A stretch of DNA of 64,000 bases from Castellaniella caeni NBRC 101664 (GTDB taxonomy: Bacteria > Pseudomonadota > Gammaproteobacteria > Burkholderiales > Burkholderiaceae_B): NCBI RefSeq assembly GCF_001592225.1, contig NZ_BCWN01000004.1, positions 62,001-126,000 on the forward strand, in the 5' to 3' direction. A model generated the notes under the pieces. The model had not been told where the DNA came from and made no database searches. It worked only from the letters and a program-made list of their open reading frames with translations. The position numbers were made by a program, and so were the translations under genes. Shown here one piece after another: positions 45,263 through 53,423 of this stretch; the first letter of the stretch is position 1, and every line of letters begins with the position of its first letter.

Positions 45263-47539
45263 TTAGCCGCGTTGTGCGGCCAGCTGGCCGTCGAGCACCG
45301 GTGCGGCCTTGCGGTCGAGCAGTGCGGTGACCACTTGCCACATGACGCCCAGGCCGCCGACGATGAAGACCACGTCGCCGAAAGTGCGCATCCAGCGCAG
45401 GGTGTGGATGATGTCCTGACCCGTGAAGGCTTCGCTGCGTGCCCACCACGTGCCCTGGCTGACGCTGGCGTAGAACTGCATCAGGCCGATGGGCAGCAGG
45501 CTGAGCGAAATCATCATCACCAGGCCGATGTTCATGCACCAGAAGGCGGTGTTCATCAGGCCGTCGTTGAACTGCATGTTGGGGCGGACGTAGCGCAGCA
45601 CGAAGAGCGAGAAGCCCAGCGCGAGGAAGCCATAGACCCCGAAGAGCGCGGCGTGCGCGTGCACCGCCGTGGTGTTCAGACCCTGGATGTAGTAGAGCGA
45701 GATCGGCGGGTTGACCATGAAGCCGAACACCCCGGCGCCGAACATGTTCCAGAAGGCCACGGCCACGAAGAATTTCAGCGGCCAGCGCAGGTTTTCCATC
45801 CACGGGGCACGGGCTTTCAGGCGCCAGTTTTCCCAGGCTTCGTAGCCCAGCACCACCAGCGGCACCACTTCGAGCGCGCTGAACGAGGCGCCGATGGCCA
45901 TGATGGGGGTGGTCGTACCCGAGAAGTACAGGTGGTGCATGGTGCCCGGCGTGCCGCCCAGCATGAACAGGATGGCCGAAGCCAGGCTGGCCGTGGTGGC
46001 GCCGCGCTTGGACACCAGGCCCATGGTGGAGAAGATGAAGGCCAGGGCCGCCGTGGCGAACACTTCGAAGAAGCCTTCGACCCACAGGTGCACCACCCAC
46101 CAGCGCCAGTATTCCATGATGGTGATGTTGGTGCGCTCGCCATAGGCCAGGCCGGCGCCGTAGAACAGGCCGATGCAGATGACCGAGGCGCTGAACAGGG
46201 CCAGCAGGTTCTTGTCGCCCTTTTGCTTGAGCGCCGGCACGATACCGCGCAGCATCAGGAAGAGCCAGAAGACGATGCCCAGGAACTTGCCGATCTGCCA
46301 CACACGGCCCAGTTCGACGTATTCATAGCCCTGGTGGCCGAGCCAGAAGTTCCAGCTTTCGGGCATCAGGTGGGCCAGCGCGGCGAAGTTGCCGGTAAAA
46401 GAGCCCACGACGACCAGGATGAGCGCCCAGAACAGGACGTCCACGCCCAGCTTCTGGCCCTTGGGGTCTTTGCCGCCGTTGAGGATCGGCGCGAGGAACA
46501 GGCCCGCGGCCAGGAAGCCCGTGGCGATCCAGAACAGCGCGGCCTGGATGTGCCAGGTGCGCACCAGCGAATACGGCAGCCACTTGGAGACGTTGATGCC
46601 GTAGAAGGTCTGCCCTTCGACCGTGTAGTGGGCTGTGAAGCCGCCGATGAAGATCTGCGCGCAGAACAGCGCCACCACCAGGAACAGGTACTTGCCCAGC
46701 GCGCGCTGCGAGGGCGTGAGCGCCAGCAGCGAGATGGGGTCGCGCGCCGGGGCGGCGGGTTCTTCTTCTTCCTTGCGCATGAAGGCCCAGGCCCACACCA
46801 GCAGGCCCACGCCCGCGATCAGGATGATGACGCTCATGATCGACCAGATGACGTTTTCAGGCGTCGGCACGTTGTCGATGAGCGGCTCGTGGGGCCAGTT
46901 GTTGGTGTAGGTGGCGACGCTGTCGGGGCGCTGGGTGCCAGCCGCCCAGGCCGTCCAAAAGAAGAAGTTGGCCAGCCGCGCGCGTGCTTCGGACGTGGGC
47001 AGGGTGTCTTCTTTCATGGCGAAATGAACCCGGCTTTCATGAGCCGAGGCATCGGTGCCGAACAGCTTGTCGTAGTACGACGCCGTCTGGGCGATCGCCT
47101 GGGCGCGGCGCTCGGACACCGTGACCACGCCGCTGGCGGCGTCGTAGGTGTTCTTGCGGTACTCTTTTTTCAGCTGGCGCTCGAGCGCGACCTGGCTGTC
47201 TTCGTCAAGCTGGCTGAAATTGACGCCCGCCTTCGCTTGCGCGGCCAGATCGAGCCAGGCCGTCAGTTCGCGGTGCAGCCAGTCGGCTGTCCAGTCGGGG
47301 GCCTGATAGGCGCCGTGGCCCAGAATCGAGCCCACCGTCATGCCGCCAGCCGTCTGCCAGGCCACCTGTCCATCCAGAATCTGCTCGCCGGTCATGATGA
47401 CTTGGCCATTGGCAGTGATCACCTGATTCGGGATCGGGGGTGCCTGGTGATAGACCTCTTTGCCCATCCACCCCAAGATGCCAAATGACACCACTAAGAC
47501 GCCGATCAGCGCCCACCATAACTTCTTGTACTCACGCAT
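45263..47539 (-). CDS. norB: Quinol-dependent nitric oxide reductase (single-subunit qNOR)
   Basis: Reduces nitric oxide to nitrous oxide using quinol, for detoxification or denitrification, in the inner membrane. The 758-residue product is of the fused qNOR type: one N-terminal helix (MREYKKLWWALIGVLVVSFG), a periplasmic domain of about 190 residues with GHGAYQAPDWTADWLHREL, then the haem-copper oxidase-like NorB core with about 13 helices containing WRWWVVHLWVEGFFEVFATA. AAGGAG precedes the ATG. No norC is present, as expected for qNOR. Sits under a sigma-54 promoter and NorR sites, divergent from norR. Confidence 0.96.
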   Translation of the reverse strand: MREYKKLWWALIGVLVVSFGILGWMGKEVYHQAPPIPNQVITANGQVIMTGEQILDGQVAWQTAGGMTVGSILGHGAYQAPDWTADWLHRELTAWLDLAAQAKAGVNFSQLDEDSQVALERQLKKEYRKNTYDAASGVVTVSERRAQAIAQTASYYDKLFGTDASAHESRVHFAMKEDTLPTSEARARLANFFFWTAWAAGTQRPDSVATYTNNWPHEPLIDNVPTPENVIWSIMSVIILIAGVGLLVWAWAFMRKEEEEPAAPARDPISLLALTPSQRALGKYLFLVVALFCAQIFIGGFTAHYTVEGQTFYGINVSKWLPYSLVRTWHIQAALFWIATGFLAAGLFLAPILNGGKDPKGQKLGVDVLFWALILVVVGSFTGNFAALAHLMPESWNFWLGHQGYEYVELGRVWQIGKFLGIVFWLFLMLRGIVPALKQKGDKNLLALFSASVICIGLFYGAGLAYGERTNITIMEYWRWWVVHLWVEGFFEVFATAALAFIFSTMGLVSKRGATTASLASAILFMLGGTPGTMHHLYFSGTTTPIMAIGASFSALEVVPLVVLGYEAWENWRLKARAPWMENLRWPLKFFVAVAFWNMFGAGVFGFMVNPPISLYYIQGLNTTAVHAHAALFGVYGFLALGFSLFVLRYVRPNMQFNDGLMNTAFWCMNIGLVMMISLSLLPIGLMQFYASVSQGTWWARSEAFTGQDIIHTLRWMRTFGDVVFIVGGLGVMWQVVTALLDRKAAPVLDGQLAAQRG

Positions 47540-47618
47540 CCTGCGCTCCTTCTGCAGCTGTGCGACGTTTCAGAACAAGCGCCGACTGGCGCCCCCGTTT
47601 TCACTTCATTGTCCCTCA

Positions 47619-47634
47619 AGCAATAAGCGTGCCA
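47619..47634 (-). promoter_or_regulatory. Sigma-54 promoter of norB
   Basis: TGGCACGCTTATTGCT on the minus strand matches the sigma-54 consensus TGGCACG-N4-TTGCW at every fixed position: GG at -24, GC at -12, correct spacing. Transcription should start near 47608, giving a leader of about 70 bases before norB. Confidence 0.92.
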
Positions 47635-47656
47635 ACTGACCAGACTAGGGAAACTA

Positions 47657-47670
47657 CTGATATAGATCAA
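47657..47670. promoter_or_regulatory. Possible FNR/Dnr-type box
   Basis: CTGAT-atag-ATCAA matches the FNR/Dnr consensus TTGAT-N4-ATCAA at 9 of 10 fixed bases. It lies between the NorR sites and the sigma-54 promoter. It could add oxygen or NO control to norR or norB; this is a sequence match only. Confidence 0.4.
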
Positions 47671-47674
47671 ACAG

Positions 47675-47731
47675 GGTGATTTTTACCTTTGAAAAAAGGG
47701 TAAAAAAAACCGTGTAAAGGTATAAATTACC
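47675..47731. promoter_or_regulatory. Three NorR enhancer sites (GGT-N7-ACC)
   Basis: GGT-N7-ACC occurs three times, at 47675-47687, 47699-47711 and 47719-47731 (centres 24 and 20 bp apart). NorR of Ralstonia eutropha and E. coli bind this inverted-repeat motif, and three sites are the rule for NorR hexamer assembly. They lie 40-95 bp upstream of the norB sigma-54 promoter; the third ends 3 bp before the norR start codon, suggesting autoregulation. Confidence 0.85.
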
Positions 47732-47734
47732 CGC

Positions 47735-49318
47735 ATGGAAACGCAACTGCTCTCCGACTTGAACACCGACATGCCCGACGGCGTGCGCCTGCAGCGGGCC
47801 GCCGTGGCCGTCCGTCAGGCCTTCGCCTGCGATGCCGTCGGCCTGCTGATGCTCGACGGCCACGACACGCTACACCTGGTGGCGGCCAGCGGCCTGGCGC
47901 ACGAGGCACTGGGACGGCGCTTCGTCGTGGGCCAGCACCCGCGCTTTGCCGCCATCCTCTCGCGGCGCGAGCCGACCTGGTTCGACCCGGGCAGCATGCT
48001 GCCCGACCCCTACGACGGCCTGCTCGACGACCGCAAGGGCTCGCCCCTGCCGGTGCACGACTGCCTGGGCCTGCCCCTGTTCCGCCAGGATCGCCCCTGG
48101 GGCATCATGACGCTCGACGCGCTCACCACCGGCACCTTCGACGAAGCCGCCCGGGCGCGCCTGCAGCAGCTGGGGCTCATCCTGCAGGCCGCCGTGCGCA
48201 TGACCGACCTGGAGCGCGAAAATCGCCAGCTGCGCCAGCTGGGCAGCTCGCAGCAAGGCATCGAGCGCATCGGCGAGGCGAGCGAAATCCTGGGGCACAG
48301 CGAGGCCATCCAGTCGCTGCTGCACGAGCTCGACCTGGTGGCCGATTCCGACCTGCCCATCCTGCTGCTGGGCGAAACGGGGGTGGGCAAAGAACTCTTT
48401 GCCCGGCGACTGCACCGTCACTCGCGGCGCAGCCAGCAGCCCATGATCCAGGTCAACTGCGCCGCCCTGCCCGAATCGCTGGCGGAAAGCGAGCTGTTCG
48501 GCCACGTGAAAGGCGCGTTTTCAGGGGCCACCAGCGACCGGCCCGGGCGTTTTGAAGCGGCCCAGGGCGGCACGCTGTTTCTCGACGAAGTGGGCGAGCT
48601 GCCGCTCAGCCTGCAGGCCAAGCTGCTGCGCGTGCTGCAAAACGGCGAAATCCAGCGTCTGGGCACCGACCAGACGATCAAGACCGACGTGCGCATCATC
48701 GCCGCCACCAACCGCGACCTGAAGGCCAACACGCAGGCCGGGCTGTTTCGCGCCGACCTGTACCACCGCCTGTCGGTGTATCCGATCCCCATCCCGCCCT
48801 TGCGCGAGCGCGACCGCGACATCCTCATCCTGGCGGGGCACTTTCTCGAATTCAACCGCGCGCGCCTGGGTCTGCGCGGGGTGCGGCTGTCGTACGGCGC
48901 CGAGCGCGCCCTGCAGCGCTATCCCTGGCCCGGCAACGTGCGCGAGCTCGAGCACGTGATCAGCCGCGCCGCGCTGAAGATGCTCAGCCGCGGCGCCTCG
49001 CGCGACCAGGTGCTCACCATCGAAGCCGACCTGCTCGACCTCGACATCCAGCCGCCCGCGGCCCCGGCGGACGAGACCGCAAGCTCGGGGGCCGCCACGG
49101 ACACCGAAGCGGGCGGAGCCGCATCGGCCACGCCCGCGCTGCAGGACATTCCCCCGCTGCGCCAGAGCGTGGACGACTGCCAGCGCCAGGCCGTGCGCCA
49201 GGCCCTGGCCGCGGCCCAGGACAACTGGGCGCAGGCGGCCAAGGCGCTGGGACTGGACGCCAGCAACCTGCACAAGCTGGCCAAGCGGCTGGGCCTGAAA
49301 AAGCACCTGGACGACTGA
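47735..49318 (+). CDS. norR: Nitric oxide-responsive sigma-54 activator NorR
   Basis: Senses NO through an iron-containing GAF domain and activates norB with sigma-54. The 527-residue product has the GAF domain (about 20-175), the AAA+ domain (about 190-425) with Walker A GETGVGKE from residue 213, the sigma-54 contact loop GAFSGA at 260-265 and Walker B GGTLFLDEVGEL, a variable Ala-rich linker, and a Fis-type helix-turn-helix at the C-terminus (about 485-525, NWAQAAKALGLDASNLHKLA). Divergent from norB with the binding sites between them. Confidence 0.95.
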   Translation: METQLLSDLNTDMPDGVRLQRAAVAVRQAFACDAVGLLMLDGHDTLHLVAASGLAHEALGRRFVVGQHPRFAAILSRREPTWFDPGSMLPDPYDGLLDDRKGSPLPVHDCLGLPLFRQDRPWGIMTLDALTTGTFDEAARARLQQLGLILQAAVRMTDLERENRQLRQLGSSQQGIERIGEASEILGHSEAIQSLLHELDLVADSDLPILLLGETGVGKELFARRLHRHSRRSQQPMIQVNCAALPESLAESELFGHVKGAFSGATSDRPGRFEAAQGGTLFLDEVGELPLSLQAKLLRVLQNGEIQRLGTDQTIKTDVRIIAATNRDLKANTQAGLFRADLYHRLSVYPIPIPPLRERDRDILILAGHFLEFNRARLGLRGVRLSYGAERALQRYPWPGNVRELEHVISRAALKMLSRGASRDQVLTIEADLLDLDIQPPAAPADETASSGAATDTEAGGAASATPALQDIPPLRQSVDDCQRQAVRQALAAAQDNWAQAAKALGLDASNLHKLAKRLGLKKHLDD

Positions 49319-49562
49319 CGGCGCAGCCCCATCCGCGCGCCGGAGGCGCGTACGCCCGCCCCCCCGGGCCTGAAGCGGGATCACGCCTGGCACGGCCGAC
49401 AAACCCGGCGCGGGACGAAACCTTTTCCAGTCGGGCCCATCCAACCTACAATCCTTCACTCCCCACGCGCGGCGCGTCCGCCCGCGTGGTCGAGCCGCGG
49501 GCCCGCTGTCGCACGCGCCCGCCCGGGGGCCGCATCACCTTCTACAAGGACATCGAACGCTC

Positions 49563-51350
49563 ATGGAATGGCAGAAAACCCTGATTGAAAGCGGTGTATG
49601 GATCGCCAAGGCCTACGTGCTGACGGTGCTGGCGGGGGCCTTCGCCATCTGGGCCTTGCAGAAGTACACGCGCTGGGGCCATCAGTTCTGGCGCCTGAGC
49701 GCGGCGTTCTTTGCGCCCCGGCGCAACTGGCGGCCGCTCGCGGGCGTGGCCCTGATTCTGCTGCTGACGCTGGCCGCCGTGCGCGTGGACGTGCTGTTCT
49801 CCAATTGGTACAACACCATGTACAGCGCGCTGCAGGCGCTCAACGAGCCCGGCTTCTGGGCCGCCATGCTGCTCTTTGCGCTGCTGGCCGCCGTGCACGT
49901 GGTGCGCTCGCTGATCGACTTCTACGTCCAGCAGGCCTTCGTGGTGCACTGGCGCGAATGGCTCAACGAACGCCTGCTGCAAAACTGGATGGATCAGCAG
50001 GCGTACTACCGCTCGCAATCGCTCAGCCACCTGGCCGACAACCCCGACCAGCGAATCCAGCAGGACATCACCAGTTTCGCCAACAACTCCATGACGCTCG
50101 CCGTGGGGCTCATCAATGCGCTGGTGTCCACCATCGCCTTTACCGTGATCCTCTGGAACCTGTCGGGCCCCATGACCGTGCTGGGCCATGAAATCCCGCG
50201 CGCCATGGTGTTTCTGGTCTTCATCTACGTGTTTCTCGCCACGCTGCTGGCCATCTGGATCGGCAAGCCCCTCATCCGCCTGAACTTCCTCAACGAAAAA
50301 CTCAACGCCGACTACCGTTACGCCCTGGTGCGCGTGCGCGAATACGCCGAGAGCATCGCCTTCTATCGCGGCGAGCGCGTCGAGGGACGCACGCTGCGCT
50401 ACTGGTTTGCCGAGGTCATCGGCAACGCCTGGGACATCATCTACCGGTCGCTGAAATTCCTGGGCTTCAACTTCGTGGTCACCCAGACGGCGGTGGTGTT
50501 CCCCTTCATCATCCAGGCGGCGCGTTTTTTTTCCAAGCAGATCAGCCTGGGCGACCTGATCCAGACGGCCCAGGCCTTTGGCCAGCTGCAGACCAATCTG
50601 TCGTTCTTCCGCAATGTGTATGACAGCTTCGCCAGCTACCGCGCCACGCTCGACCGTCTGACCGGCTTTGACGAAACCGTCGCGCAGGCGCGCGCCATGA
50701 AGCTGCCACACACGCGCCAGGAAGGCAGCCGGCTGGCGCTCAACGACGTCACCGTCTGCCGCCCCGACGGCCACGCGCTGCTGAAAGACCTGACCCTGGA
50801 AGTAGCCCCCGAGCAGCCCGTGCTGGTGCGCGGCCCCTCGGGCGCGGGCAAGACCACGCTGCTGCGCATGATCGCGGGCATCTGGCCGTATGGCTCGGGC
50901 GAAATCATCCGCCCCGGGGCGTCTTCGCTGTTTCTCGCGCAAAAGCCGTATCTGCCTCTGGGCACCCTGCGCGAAGCCCTGCACTACCCGCAGCCCGTCG
51001 AGCAGGTGGCCGCCGGGCAGGACGAGGCCATCCTCACGCTGGTGCAGCTGGGGCACCTGCACGACAAGCTGGACACGCAAGACGACTGGAGCCGCATCCT
51101 GTCGCTGGGCGAGCAGCAGCGCCTGGCCTTTGGCCGCCTGCTGATCGCCCGGCCCGACGCGGCGTTTCTCGACGAAGCCACCTCGGCCATGGACGAGGGC
51201 CTGGAAGATGCCATGTACCGCCTGCTGCGCGAGCAGCTGCCCGGCACCCGCCTGGTGAGCGTGGGGCACCGCAGCACCCTGCGCCGCCACCACGGCGCCG
51301 AACTGATCCTGCAAGGCGAAGGCGGCGGCTGGCAGTTGAAACCTATTTGA
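49563..51350 (+). CDS. YddA/SbmA-type ABC transporter, fused permease and ATPase
   Basis: Half-transporter of 595 residues. The N-terminal membrane domain (about 1-345, six helices) is of the SbmA/BacA class (FSNWYNTMYSALQALNEPGF; QNWMDQQAYYRSQSLSHLAD with NPDQRIQQDI). The ATPase domain (about 390-595) has Walker A GPSGAGKT at 424-431, signature LSLGEQQR at about 513, and Walker B AAFLDEATSAMDEG. E. coli YddA and mycobacterial Rv1819c are relatives; reported substrates range from peptides to cobalamin, so the substrate here is unknown. Stands alone after norR with a 244-bp gap that holds nothing I recognise. Confidence 0.88.
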   Translation: MEWQKTLIESGVWIAKAYVLTVLAGAFAIWALQKYTRWGHQFWRLSAAFFAPRRNWRPLAGVALILLLTLAAVRVDVLFSNWYNTMYSALQALNEPGFWAAMLLFALLAAVHVVRSLIDFYVQQAFVVHWREWLNERLLQNWMDQQAYYRSQSLSHLADNPDQRIQQDITSFANNSMTLAVGLINALVSTIAFTVILWNLSGPMTVLGHEIPRAMVFLVFIYVFLATLLAIWIGKPLIRLNFLNEKLNADYRYALVRVREYAESIAFYRGERVEGRTLRYWFAEVIGNAWDIIYRSLKFLGFNFVVTQTAVVFPFIIQAARFFSKQISLGDLIQTAQAFGQLQTNLSFFRNVYDSFASYRATLDRLTGFDETVAQARAMKLPHTRQEGSRLALNDVTVCRPDGHALLKDLTLEVAPEQPVLVRGPSGAGKTTLLRMIAGIWPYGSGEIIRPGASSLFLAQKPYLPLGTLREALHYPQPVEQVAAGQDEAILTLVQLGHLHDKLDTQDDWSRILSLGEQQRLAFGRLLIARPDAAFLDEATSAMDEGLEDAMYRLLREQLPGTRLVSVGHRSTLRRHHGAELILQGEGGGWQLKPI

Positions 51351-51553
51351 ACCCGGGCCATCCGTCCATGCGAGACATCAAGAAATCCAGGCAAATGGCC
51401 GGGCGCGCCGGATCGGCTCGTCTACACTATGGCCCGTCCCCCGCGGGCCTGGCCCGATCCGCAACGCAAGCCCCGAACCAAACCTCGGGAACCCGCGGCC
51501 ACCGGCGCCCGCGCGGCCCGCAGCCCTTCATCCACGCCCTGTGAAGCACAACC

Positions 51554-51940
51554 ATGTACGCCTATTACTTTCCCATCAAGCACCTGCACATCACCGCCGT
51601 CGTCCTGAGCATCACGCTGTTCGTGGTGCGCGCGTACTGGTCGGTCACGGGCTCGGCCCTGCTGCAGCACAAGCTGGTGCGCATCCTGCCGCACGTGGTG
51701 GACACCGTGCTGCTCACCTGCGGGGTGATCCTGGCCGCCATGATCGGCCCCAACCAGCCCTGGATACTCACCAAGATCGTCTTGCTGGTGGCCTACATCG
51801 GCGTGGGCACCATCGCCATCAAGCGCGGCCACACCACGCGCGGGCGCCTGACGGCGGCCCTCATCGCGGTGCTGATCTTCGCCTACATCGTGGGCGTGGC
51901 GATCACCAAGAACTCGGGTTCGTGGTTTTCGATGCTGTAA
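51554..51940 (+). CDS. SirB family membrane protein
   Basis: A 128-residue protein with four membrane helices matching the SirB2 family (MYAYYFPIKHLHITAVVLSI; HVVDTVLLTCGVILAAMIGP; NQPWILTKIVLLVAYIGVGT). The family is often annotated as invasion gene expression up-regulator because of early work in Salmonella, but its biochemical role is unknown. No operon partner is clear; the 203 bp before it hold no recognisable gene. Confidence 0.85.
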   Translation: MYAYYFPIKHLHITAVVLSITLFVVRAYWSVTGSALLQHKLVRILPHVVDTVLLTCGVILAAMIGPNQPWILTKIVLLVAYIGVGTIAIKRGHTTRGRLTAALIAVLIFAYIVGVAITKNSGSWFSML

Positions 51941-52036
51941 ACGCGGCGAGCCACCGGCAGCCCCGGGGCCGCACCGGCTCGCGACAGCCAGTGCGGGCAA
52001 CCCAGTGCGTCAGGCGATCGGCGCGGGCCTGACGCC

Positions 52037-53104
52037 TTACCACGACCCCATCACGGATTGCACCAGCAGGCTGCTGGCGGCCACGGCCACCCAGACGCCC
52101 AGGCCCAGCAGCAGCGGGCGGACGCCGGCCAGCACCATGTGGCGCAAGTTAGACGACAGGCCGATGGCGGTGAGCGCCATGATGATGAGGAATTGCGACA
52201 CCCGGTGCAGGGGTTCGAGCAGCGCTGCGGGGATCAGGCCCAGCGAGCGCGCGCCCGAGGCCAGCAGAAACCACAGGATGAACCACGGGAAAATCTGCGC
52301 CAGCGAGACGCGCGTCTCGGCGTTGCGCGCGCGCCAGGCCGTCCACAAGGCCAGCCCGATGCACACCGGGATGATGAGCGTCGCACGGGTGAGCTTGACG
52401 ATGGTGGCGATGTCGCCCGCCGCCGTGCTGTAGCTGTAGCCCGCCGCCACCACCGACGAGGTGTCATTGATGGCCGTGCCGGCCCACAGGCCGAAACCGT
52501 GGTCGCTCAGGCCCAGCCAGTGGCCCAGGGGCGGAAACACCAGCACGGCAATCACGTTGAACAGGAAGATGGTGGAGATGGCCAGCGCCGTGTCGTGATC
52601 GTCGGGCTTGATGATGGGGGCCGCCGCCGCAATGGCCGAGCCGCCGCAGATGGCCGTGCCCACCCCGATCAGCGTCTGCAGGTGGCTGCCCAGCTTCAGC
52701 CAGCGCCCCAGCAGCCAGGCGGCGAGAAAGGCCGTGCTGAGCGTGACCAGCGTGACCGCCAGGGACGAGGCCCCGGTGTGCAGCACCTGCCCCAGGCTCA
52801 GGCCAAAACCCAGGCCGATGATCGACCACTTGAGCACCTGTCGGCTGCTGTACGTGATGCCGGGCACGAACACGGGCGACACCCCCAGCACGTTGCGCCA
52901 GAGCATGCCCAGCACGATGCCCATCACCGGGCCGCCGATGAGCGGCAGCCAGCGGCCCAGCTGCCAGGCCACGACCCCCAGGCCCGCGGCCAGCAGCAGC
53001 CCCTGCCAGCGCGAGGGCATGCGCGGCGGGTCGCCCGCCTGGTCTTGCGCGGACAGGGCGCCCGTGGCGGGCAAGGGTGATGGCACAGCGGAAATGGGCA
53101 GCAT
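52037..53104 (-). CDS. yeiH: YeiH/UPF0324 family putative sulfate/sulfite exporter
   Basis: Inner-membrane transporter of 355 residues with about ten helices. Motifs typical of the UPF0324 family: GVGTAICGGSAIAAAAPIIK, ISTIFLFNVIAVLVFPPLGH, and AGTAINDTSSVVAAGYSYS. The divergent LysR gene is of the YeiE type, the pairing seen in E. coli and other bacteria, where YeiE responds to sulfite. Export of sulfite or a related sulfur compound is an inference from that pairing. Confidence 0.85.
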   Translation of the reverse strand: MLPISAVPSPLPATGALSAQDQAGDPPRMPSRWQGLLLAAGLGVVAWQLGRWLPLIGGPVMGIVLGMLWRNVLGVSPVFVPGITYSSRQVLKWSIIGLGFGLSLGQVLHTGASSLAVTLVTLSTAFLAAWLLGRWLKLGSHLQTLIGVGTAICGGSAIAAAAPIIKPDDHDTALAISTIFLFNVIAVLVFPPLGHWLGLSDHGFGLWAGTAINDTSSVVAAGYSYSTAAGDIATIVKLTRATLIIPVCIGLALWTAWRARNAETRVSLAQIFPWFILWFLLASGARSLGLIPAALLEPLHRVSQFLIIMALTAIGLSSNLRHMVLAGVRPLLLGLGVWVAVAASSLLVQSVMGSW

Positions 53105-53179
53105 GACGGATCAGGACAACAGTAAACGAACGTGGACGGGCGTGGACTAGTGTGAATTCGACCGAGGGCAGCAAGACAA

Positions 53180-53229
53180 TGAGAACCAGGGCCGAGGCAC
53201 GTACTGAGAACCAGGGCCGAGGCACGTAC
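53180..53229. repeat. Exact 25-bp tandem duplication
   Basis: The unit beginning TGAGAACCAGGGCCGAGGCA is present twice in direct contact (53180-53204 and 53205-53229) without a mismatch, about 75-125 bp upstream of yeiH. The lack of divergence suggests a recent duplication. A shorter related piece (ACCGAGGGCAG) lies just before it. Confidence 0.9.
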
Positions 53230-53309
53230 AGATATCAGAAGGCCCCAGCACTGTGCGCATTCTAAGCAGTCGCCACCGATCAATAAATTCAGTAATAATG
53301 AGACAATGC

Positions 53310-53324
53310 ATCAATTAAATTGAT
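53310..53324. promoter_or_regulatory. LysR-type binding site for YeiE
   Basis: ATCAATT-A-AATTGAT is a perfect 7-1-7 palindrome containing the T-N11-A spacing of LysR boxes. It lies 100 bp upstream of yeiE and 206 bp from yeiH, the expected location for an autoregulated LysR protein. Confidence 0.65.
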
Positions 53325-53423
53325 ATATCGGCGCGGCGTACCCGCCGCTACACATGCCACACATGCCACACGCGCCGCGCCAGCCCGCACAGCCACAGCC
53401 ACTACCGTCACGACCAAACGACC

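Larger units (their letters stand above)
53105..53423. promoter_or_regulatory. Divergent yeiH / yeiE control region
   Basis: This 319-bp stretch holds no gene that I can support. It contains an exact 25-bp tandem duplication near yeiH and a perfect LysR-type palindrome near yeiE, each listed separately. The part around 53270-53335 is AT-rich compared with its surroundings. Confidence 0.6.

Noticed and set aside
45056-47488. Open frame of 810 codons on the plus strand, opposite norB
   Set aside because: His/Gln/Asp-rich shadow of the qNOR gene; the norB product has clear family motifs and membrane helices.
49334-49352. GC-rich hairpin GCGCGCC-GGA-GGCGCGT after norR as a terminator
   Set aside because: Stem is short with a three-base loop and has no T-run; could be chance in this composition.
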